In this document: positions 6,123 through 11,074 of the stretch, one piece after another
Position numbering within the stretch: position 1 is the first letter of the stretch
How the letters are laid out: every line of letters begins with the position of its first letter
Assembly (NCBI GenBank): GCA_035642125.1
Contig: DASQSZ010000052.1
Coordinates: 1 to 11,074 of the forward strand
Source: CALAED01 sp937891035
GTDB taxonomy: Bacteria > Actinomycetota > Actinomycetes > Streptosporangiales > Streptosporangiaceae
Length of the DNA: 11,074 nucleotides
Reading direction: 5' to 3'
Position numbers and translations under genes: made by a program
The notes under the pieces: model-generated
What the model was told of the DNA's origin: nothing
The model's input: the letters and a program-made list of their open reading frames with translations, nothing else
Database searches by the model: none

Positions 6123-7691
6123 ATGACCCACGAACCCGCGCGTTCCCCGCTCACCCCACCCGCGGAGCGCTCCCGGTTGACCGATTTGCACCGTCCGTCC
6201 CGGTTGTCCTGGGCGTCCGGGCCGTCCGGGCCGTCGCGGCCGTCCCGGCGGCACCTGCTGTCCGCGACCGCCGTACTCGGCGGCGCCGCGCTCACCGGGG
6301 TACTGGCCGCCGGCCGGGCGTCGGCCGGTGCGGGCCGGGCCGCTGCGGCACCCGGGCCGGGCCCGGCCGTGACGCGGCTCGGCGACACGGTCCTCGACCC
6401 GGCGGCGATCTACTTCGTGTCGTTCGACGGGCTGGTCAACAACGAATCGTTCCAGCTGAACGGCATCGTCACGCACGCCGGTCATCAGTACACCGCGTGG
6501 TACACCGCGGACCGCACCGCGATCCTCGCCCGGCGGCGGCTGCCGGCCGGCGCCTGGCAGACCCTGCGGCTGCCGCATCGGCTGAGCGCCGACGACTCGC
6601 ACAACGTCATCTCGCTCGGCATCTCGCCGGCCGACGGACGGCTGCACGTGGCGATGGACGTCCACAACACGACGATCTTCTACACGAAGTCGATCCCCGG
6701 CCTGGTGACGCGGCCGGCCGCCCACGCCTGGACGGCCGCCGCCTTCGGGCCTATCCAGCGAACCCTCGACGGCGTCGGCCTCGGCGGCATCAGCTATCCG
6801 CAGTTTTTGCTCACCCCGGAGGGCAGGCTGCAGTTCAGCTTCCGTACGGGCGGCTCCGGCAACGGGACGAACGAGCTCGCCGAGTACGCGGGCGGCGCGT
6901 GGACGCGGCTCGGCAAGTGGTCGGCCGCCACCGGCGTGTTCACTCACAACGGCGTGACCAGCACCACCCGGAACATGTACATCCACGGCCTGACCTACGG
7001 GCGCGGCGGCCGGCTGCACGCCGCGTTCACCTGGCGGGAGGGCAACCTCGGCGTGCTGTGCGACCCCGGCGGCCTGTCCAACCACGACACCGGCTACGTC
7101 TACAGCGACGATCGCGGCCGGACGTGGCGCGACGGCGCCGGCACGGTCGTCGGCACCACGGGCGGCGCCACGCTGGTCTCGATCGACTCGCCGGGGCACG
7201 TCGTCGATCCGCTCGACGTCGACCGGGCGTTGATGAACCAGGAGAGCCAGGCCGTCGACGCCGCCGGCCGGCCACACGTGATCATCAGCTACGTGCCGGC
7301 GGCGTCCCTGGCGTGCGTGACGTCGTACGCGGCCCAGCGCACCCAGTTCGCGCGGACCTTTCACCTGCACCTCGACGCCGCCGGGACGTGGCGCAAGACG
7401 GAGATCCAGATCGCGCCGAACGCCACCGGCCGGTCCCGGCTGGTCTTCGACCGCTGGGACAACGCGTACGTGGTGATGCCCTTCGGCCGGATCGTCGCCG
7501 CCAGCGCTCGCAGCGGCTGGACCGACTGGTCGTCGTTGTTCGACGCTGCCGGGCTCAACTGCTTCGGCGAGGTCGTCGTCGACTATCCGCGGGTGGCCGC
7601 GTCGGGGGTGTTGTCGGTGCTCTACCAGGAGGCGTCCACGGGGACGACGCCGTCGCCGATCCACGTGATCGACTTTCGGCTGGGAGGGTAG
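6123..7691 (+). CDS. Tat-exported BNR_4 beta-propeller protein, putative rhamnosyl-uronate polysaccharide lyase
   Basis: Secreted protein of 522 aa. A twin-arginine signal (SRRHLL, 41-46, then a hydrophobic stretch and ASA at 66-68) predicts folded export. It is preceded by an unusually long N-region with a GPS repeat. The rest resembles the BNR_4 family of seven-bladed propellers that includes PL24/PL25 ulvan lyases and related rhamnose-glucuronate lyases. Motifs are DDSHN (His160), DVHN (His181), ISYPQF (Tyr225), FRTGGSGNG (Arg241), THNG (His275) and MYIHG (Tyr286, His288). The His-His-Tyr-Arg spacing of 21/44/16 is close to my recollection of PL25 catalytic residues H123, H143, Y188 and R204 (20/45/16). 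It lies 10 nt after rhaI with GAGGA at 6111-6115 overlapping the rhaI stop, so it is co-translated with rhamnose catabolism. The substrate is inferred. A non-catalytic glycan-binding propeller or a sialidase-like hydrolase remains possible, although no Asp-box set or sialidase catalytic pattern stands out. Confidence 0.7.
   Translation: MTHEPARSPLTPPAERSRLTDLHRPSRLSWASGPSGPSRPSRRHLLSATAVLGGAALTGVLAAGRASAGAGRAAAAPGPGPAVTRLGDTVLDPAAIYFVSFDGLVNNESFQLNGIVTHAGHQYTAWYTADRTAILARRRLPAGAWQTLRLPHRLSADDSHNVISLGISPADGRLHVAMDVHNTTIFYTKSIPGLVTRPAAHAWTAAAFGPIQRTLDGVGLGGISYPQFLLTPEGRLQFSFRTGGSGNGTNELAEYAGGAWTRLGKWSAATGVFTHNGVTSTTRNMYIHGLTYGRGGRLHAAFTWREGNLGVLCDPGGLSNHDTGYVYSDDRGRTWRDGAGTVVGTTGGATLVSIDSPGHVVDPLDVDRALMNQESQAVDAAGRPHVIISYVPAASLACVTSYAAQRTQFARTFHLHLDAAGTWRKTEIQIAPNATGRSRLVFDRWDNAYVVMPFGRIVAASARSGWTDWSSLFDAAGLNCFGEVVVDYPRVAASGVLSVLYQEASTGTTPSPIHVIDFRLGG
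6213..6248 (+). repeat. Four 9-bp repeats in the pre-Tat region of the BNR_4 protein
   Basis: Four consecutive units, GCGTCCGGG, CCGTCCGGG, CCGTCGCGG and CCGTCCCGG, encode roughly GPSGPSRPS immediately before the twin arginines. They share the 9-bp period and GC-rich character of the repeats in rhaT and rhaQ and add length to a non-conserved segment. Confidence 0.8.
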
Positions 7692-7695
7692 CTCG

Positions 7696-9783
7696 ATGTC
7701 CTCGACTCCACCCGAGGTGGAGCAACTGCTCGCCCGCGCCCACACGCTGGGAGCGGATCCGCGCAACACCAACTACGCGGGGGGCAACGTCTCGGCCAAG
7801 GGCGTGGTCACCGACCCGGTGACCGCCGACGACGTTGAGCTCATGTGGGTGAAGGGGTCGGGCGGCGACCTCGGCACGCTCACCGAGTCCGGCCTCGCCG
7901 TGCTCAGGCTGGATCGGCTGCGCGCGCTCGTCGACGTCTACCCCGGGGTCGAGCGCGAGGACGAGATGGTGGCCGCGTTCGACTTCTGCCTGCACGGGTT
8001 GGGTGGGGTGGCGGGGTCCGGAACAGCGGGGCGCGGTGCGGCGCCGAGCATCGACACCGCCATGCACGGCCTGGTCGACGCGGTGCACGTCGACCACCTG
8101 CACCCCGACTCCGGCATCGCCATCGCGACCGCCGCCGACGGCCAGGAGCTGACCCGGCGGATTTTCGGCGACCGGGTGGCGTGGGTGCCCTGGCGGCGGC
8201 CCGGCTTCCAGCTCGGCCTGGACATCGCCGCCATCAAGAACGACGACCCGCGGGTCATCGGGGTGATCCTCGGCGGCCACGGCATCACCGCCTGGGGTGC
8301 CACCAGCGAGGAGTGCCAGGCCAACTCGCTCGAGATCATCCGTACCGCGGAGCGCCACATCGCCGCGCACGGCCGGCCGGCCCCGTTCGGTCCGGTGGTT
8401 CATGAGACGTTGCCGCCGGCGGAGCGGAACGCCCGGGCGGCCGCGCTCTTCCCGCTGCTGCGCGGGCTCGCCTCGACCGACCGCGCGCAGGTGGGGCACT
8501 ACACCGACACGCCGGACGTGCTGGACTTCGTCGCCCGGGCCGAGCACCCGCGGCTGGCCGCGCTCGGCACGTCGTGCCCCGACCATTTCCTCCGTACGAA
8601 GGTGCGGCCGATGGTGCTCGACCTGCCGCCGGACGCGCCGCTCGACGACGTACGGGAGCGGCTGCGCGAACTGCACGCCGCCTACCGGGAGGAGTACGCC
8701 GATTACTACCGGCGGCACGCGGGCCCGAACTCGCCGCCCATGCGCGGCGCCGACCCGGCGATCGTGCTCATGCCCGGCGTCGGCATGTTCAGCTTCGGCG
8801 CCGACAAGCAGACCGCGCGGGTCGCCGGCGAGTTTTACGTCAACGCGATCCACGTGATGCGCGGCGCCGAGGCGCTGTCGTCGTACGCCCCGATCGACGA
8901 GGCGGAGAAGTTCCGCATCGAGTACTGGGAGCTGGAGGAGGCCAAACTGCGCCGCCGGCCGGCGCCCAGGCCGCTGGCCACCCGGGTGGCCGTGGTGACC
9001 GGCGGCGGCTCGGGCATCGGGGCCGCGACGGCGCGCCGGCTCGCGGCCGAAGGCGCGTGCGTCGTGGTCGCCGACCGCGACGTCGCGGCGGCTGAGAAGG
9101 TCGCCGGACAGATCGGCGACCGGCAGCGGGCGCACCGGCTGTCCGACGTGGCCCTCGCCGTCGCGGTGGACGTCTCCGCCGAGACGCAGGTCGCCGCGGC
9201 GGTGCGGGCGGCCGTGCTGGCGTACGGCGGGGTCGATCTGATCGTCAACAACGCCGGTCTCTCGGTCTCGAAGTCGCTGCTCGAGACCACGGCCGAGGAC
9301 TGGGACCGGCAGCACGACGTCATGGCGCGCGGCTCGTTCCTCGTCTCGCGCGAGGCCGCCCGCGTCATGATCGAACAGGGCATGGGCGGCGACATCGTCT
9401 ACATCTGCTCCAAGAACGCCGTCTTCGCCGGGCCGAACAACGTGGCGTACGGGGCGGCGAAGGCCGATCAGGCGCATCAGGTCAGGCTGCTGGCCGCCGA
9501 GCTGGGGGAGCACGGCATCAGGGTCAACGGCGTCAACCCCGACGCCGTCGTGCGCGGCTCGGGCATCTTCGCGGGCGGCTGGGGCGCCCAGCGGGCAGCC
9601 GTCTACGGCGTCCCCGAGGAAGAGCTCGGCGAGTTCTACGCGCGGCGCACCCTGCTGGGGCGTGAGGTGCTGCCCGAACACGTCGCGGCCGCCGTCTTCG
9701 CCCTGACCGGCGGCGACCTCACCCACACCACCGGAATCCACATCCCCGTCGACGCCGGCGTCGCCGCCGCCTTCCTGCGATGA
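7696..9783 (+). CDS. rhaD: Bifunctional rhamnulose-1-phosphate aldolase / L-lactaldehyde dehydrogenase
   Basis: Cytosolic fusion enzyme, 695 aa, the typical size of the RhaD/RhaEW aldolase-dehydrogenase family. The N-terminal class II aldolase domain (about 10-300) cleaves L-rhamnulose 1-phosphate to DHAP and L-lactaldehyde. The HVDHLHPD motif (131-138, HxH at 134/136) and His195 (GGHGITAWG) are the probable zinc ligands. After a connecting region ending near YWELEEAKLRR, a short-chain dehydrogenase domain (about 430-690) acts on lactaldehyde. It shows the nucleotide-binding TGGGSGIG (435-442), NNAG (518-521) and the catalytic Ser572, Tyr585 and Lys589 (YGAAK). GGGAGGG (7682-7688) overlaps the stop of the upstream gene with a 7-nt spacer to the ATG. 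About eleven extra residues (L102-G112) interrupt CLHG and RGAAPSIDTAMHG. A rhamnulokinase is required to supply its substrate and is not encoded in this window. Confidence 0.94.
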   Translation: MSSTPPEVEQLLARAHTLGADPRNTNYAGGNVSAKGVVTDPVTADDVELMWVKGSGGDLGTLTESGLAVLRLDRLRALVDVYPGVEREDEMVAAFDFCLHGLGGVAGSGTAGRGAAPSIDTAMHGLVDAVHVDHLHPDSGIAIATAADGQELTRRIFGDRVAWVPWRRPGFQLGLDIAAIKNDDPRVIGVILGGHGITAWGATSEECQANSLEIIRTAERHIAAHGRPAPFGPVVHETLPPAERNARAAALFPLLRGLASTDRAQVGHYTDTPDVLDFVARAEHPRLAALGTSCPDHFLRTKVRPMVLDLPPDAPLDDVRERLRELHAAYREEYADYYRRHAGPNSPPMRGADPAIVLMPGVGMFSFGADKQTARVAGEFYVNAIHVMRGAEALSSYAPIDEAEKFRIEYWELEEAKLRRRPAPRPLATRVAVVTGGGSGIGAATARRLAAEGACVVVADRDVAAAEKVAGQIGDRQRAHRLSDVALAVAVDVSAETQVAAAVRAAVLAYGGVDLIVNNAGLSVSKSLLETTAEDWDRQHDVMARGSFLVSREAARVMIEQGMGGDIVYICSKNAVFAGPNNVAYGAAKADQAHQVRLLAAELGEHGIRVNGVNPDAVVRGSGIFAGGWGAQRAAVYGVPEEELGEFYARRTLLGREVLPEHVAAAVFALTGGDLTHTTGIHIPVDAGVAAAFLR
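7996..8016 (+). other. Canonical G-quadruplex motif in the rhaD coding strand
   Basis: Four G-runs of 3, 3, 4 and 4 bases (7996-7998, 8001-8003, 8005-8008, 8013-8016) are separated by loops of 2, 1 and 4 bases. This meets the usual four-run pattern for an intramolecular quadruplex. Being on the coding strand, it would also form in the mRNA. It coincides with the start of the Gly-rich insertion. Confidence 0.6.
7999..8031 (+). other. In-frame Gly-rich insertion in RhaD
   Basis: LGGVAGSGTAG (residues 102-112) separates CLHG from RGAAPSIDTAMHG, which in remembered actinobacterial homologues are nearly contiguous (CLHG-RGG-AAPSID). The codons ttg, ggt, gga and aca are uncommon in the neighbouring sequence. 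The boundaries are approximate by a residue or two because Gly is ambiguous at both edges. Confidence 0.6.
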
Positions 9784-9879
9784 ACGGCACATCGGCGGCC
9801 GGCGGCGCCGCGCGCCTGCTGGGCAAGCGCTTCCCCTTTAACTTCCGACGCACGAGGCAGGGAAAGGCAGACCACACTC

Positions 9880-11074
9880 ATGAGATCCCGACTCCTCCTC
9901 ACCGCCGTCGCGTGCGCCCTGGCGGGCGCCCTCGCCGCCCCGGCGAGCGCGACGGCGACCGCGGGCGCGGACGCGCCGGCGAACGCGGTCGCCGGGCACG
10001 CGCCGCAGGCGCCGACGGACCTGACCGTCGGCGACCAGACCAGACCGCTGTCGGTGGAGGGCGCGCCCGTCTTCGGCTGGCGGCCCCGCGACATCGACCC
10101 GGGCGAGGCGCAAAGCGCCTACCAGATCCGGGTCGCAGCCGGGAGGCAGGCCGTCTGGGACAGCGGCAAGGTGGCCTCGTCCCAGCAGTCTTATGTCCCG
10201 TACCGCGGACCGGCCCTGGCGCCCGGTGAGAGCTACACCTGGACCGTCCGTACCTGGGACAAGACGGGCAAGGCCTCGCCGTGGGCGCGGCCCGGCTCGT
10301 TCGACACCGGTCTTGCCGACGCGGACTGGCAGGCGAGTTGGATCCGCCGTACCACCGCCGAGCCCGACGACTACACCCTCGCCCGCAAGGAGTTCACGGT
10401 CGGCGCCGGCCCGGTCGTGCGGGCGCGCGTCTACATCGCGGCCTACCAGCAGTACGAACTGCACGTGAACGGCCGGCTCGTCGACCAGGGCCCGGCCTTC
10501 AACTACCCGGACGACGGTTACTACAAGGCGGTCGACGTCACCCGGCTCATCGCGGCCGGGCGGCCGAACGCGGTGGGCGCGATCGTCCACTACTACGGGT
10601 CCGGCCAGGGACGCCCGGCGGCCCAGCCCGGGCTGCTCGCCCGCATCGTCGTCGACCACGCCGACGGCACCCGCCACGTCGTCGTCACCGACGGCTCCTG
10701 GCGCGTCGCCCGAGGGCCGTGGCAGACCGCGCCGCGGCGCAACGGCGACGGCCGCGACTGGGTGGAGTTCATCGACGGACGGGCCGAGCCGCTGGGCTGG
10801 GACCGGCCCGGCTTCGACGCCTCGTCGTGGGCGGCGCCGCAGGTCGTCGGCACCCATCCGGCCGGCGTCTTCACCCACCTGCAGGACCAGGAGACCGATC
10901 TGGCGCACCGCACCGTGCGGCCGGCGAAGGTGACCACCCTGCCGTCCGGCTCGGTCGTCGCCGACTTCGGGGTGATCATCCCGGCGATTCCCGTCGTACG
11001 GTTCAGGAACGGCGAAAGCGGCCGCGTCGTGCCCATGACGGCCGGTTACCTGCTGAACGACGACGGAACGGTGT
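9880..11074 (+). CDS. Secreted alpha-L-rhamnosidase, GH78 family (3' truncated)
   Basis: Extracellular glycoside hydrolase that removes terminal alpha-L-rhamnose from glycans or glycosides. The frame stays open to the window end, giving 398 codons, so the catalytic (alpha/alpha)6 barrel is not seen. A Sec signal (MRSRLLLTAVACALAGALAA, then ASA at 22-24) leads into the fibronectin-like N-terminal domain typical of GH78: FGWRP (Trp67), AYQIRVA, WDSGKV (93-98), YTWTVRTWD and ADWQASWIRR (Trp150). A Bac_rhamnosid_N-type beta-sandwich follows (about 163-300) with RKEFTV, YQQYELHVNGR and DVTRLI, then a linker beginning the next domain. The 96-nt spacer after rhaD holds no clear terminator or promoter. 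GGGAAAGG (9860-9867) precedes the ATG by 12 nt, slightly long. No Met upstream in this frame gives a better signal peptide. It is likely the operon's supplier of free rhamnose. Confidence 0.88.
   Translation, partial: MRSRLLLTAVACALAGALAAPASATATAGADAPANAVAGHAPQAPTDLTVGDQTRPLSVEGAPVFGWRPRDIDPGEAQSAYQIRVAAGRQAVWDSGKVASSQQSYVPYRGPALAPGESYTWTVRTWDKTGKASPWARPGSFDTGLADADWQASWIRRTTAEPDDYTLARKEFTVGAGPVVRARVYIAAYQQYELHVNGRLVDQGPAFNYPDDGYYKAVDVTRLIAAGRPNAVGAIVHYYGSGQGRPAAQPGLLARIVVDHADGTRHVVVTDGSWRVARGPWQTAPRRNGDGRDWVEFIDGRAEPLGWDRPGFDASSWAAPQVVGTHPAGVFTHLQDQETDLAHRTVRPAKVTTLPSGSVVADFGVIIPAIPVVRFRNGESGRVVPMTAGYLLNDDGTV

Noticed and set aside
6066..7772. Minus-strand open frame of 568 codons opposite the BNR_4 gene
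   Set aside because: Low-complexity composition and complete antisense overlap with a gene having a Tat signal and family motifs; no independent ribosome-binding site or neighbours on that strand.
7555..9792. Long open frame of 745 codons on the minus strand opposite rhaD
   Set aside because: It is antisense to a gene with clear aldolase and dehydrogenase motifs. Its translation is Arg/Gly/Val/Asp-rich with no recognisable domain, the usual artefact of very high GC DNA with G/C third positions.
9784..9879. Possible separate promoter for GH78 in the rhaD-GH78 spacer (CTTTAAC near 9836)
   Set aside because: The AT-rich hexamer-like sequence has no convincing partner at the -35 distance, and the spacer is short. 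GH78 is more simply read as the next gene of the operon.
9780..10229. 149-codon frame starting with an ATGA overlap at the rhaD stop
   Set aside because: It overlaps the GH78 signal peptide and N-terminal domain in another frame. After about 35 residues it becomes Arg/Gly-rich shadow sequence. A short coupled leader peptide cannot be excluded, but nothing supports it.
1..11074. CRISPR array, tRNA, rRNA, insertion sequence or prophage elements
   Set aside because: I saw no regularly spaced repeats, cloverleaf-like segments, transposase motifs or terminal inverted repeats anywhere in the window.

Overview
This window is a single co-directional operon segment (+ strand) for uptake and breakdown of L-rhamnose. 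The DNA is very GC-rich with almost exclusively G/C third codon positions. Gene content and codon use point to a high-GC actinomycete; the Streptosporangiaceae (Nonomuraea-like) are my guess, not a demonstrated assignment. The window is cut at both ends: it opens inside the transporter ATPase and closes inside a secreted alpha-L-rhamnosidase.

Layout: (1) 1-4436 encodes a carbohydrate ABC importer: double ATPase (rhaT, 5' truncated), two permeases (rhaP, rhaQ) and a substrate-binding lipoprotein (rhaS), joined by ATGA overlaps or a 2-nt gap. (2) 4437-4549 is the longest spacer in the window. It carries a 16-bp-period tandem repeat and a 12-bp-stem hairpin without a U-tract, which probably sets transporter mRNA apart from the downstream message. 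(3) 4550-6112 encodes L-rhamnose mutarotase (rhaM/rhaU) and the Gram-positive-type L-rhamnose isomerase (rhaI). (4) 6123-7691 encodes a Tat-exported BNR_4-type beta-propeller protein whose candidate His/His/Tyr/Arg residues resemble those of PL24/PL25 polysaccharide lyases. (5) 7696-9783 encodes the bifunctional rhamnulose-1-phosphate aldolase / lactaldehyde dehydrogenase (rhaD). (6) 9880-end encodes a Sec-exported GH78 alpha-L-rhamnosidase, of which only the N-terminal 398 codons are present.

Working model: the secreted GH78 enzyme, and probably the secreted propeller protein, release rhamnose from a rhamnosyl-uronate type glycan. RhaS captures the sugar and RhaPQT imports it. RhaM interconverts anomers, RhaI makes L-rhamnulose, a kinase not in this window phosphorylates it, and RhaD cleaves the phosphate ester to DHAP and lactaldehyde and then processes the lactaldehyde. 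No regulator, kinase, promoter or intrinsic terminator is visible.

The most notable points are the putative lyase embedded between rhaI and rhaD; two in-frame insertions of aberrant codon use in RhaI and RhaD, the latter containing a G-quadruplex motif; and 9-bp-period GC-rich microrepeats at the edges of several proteins.
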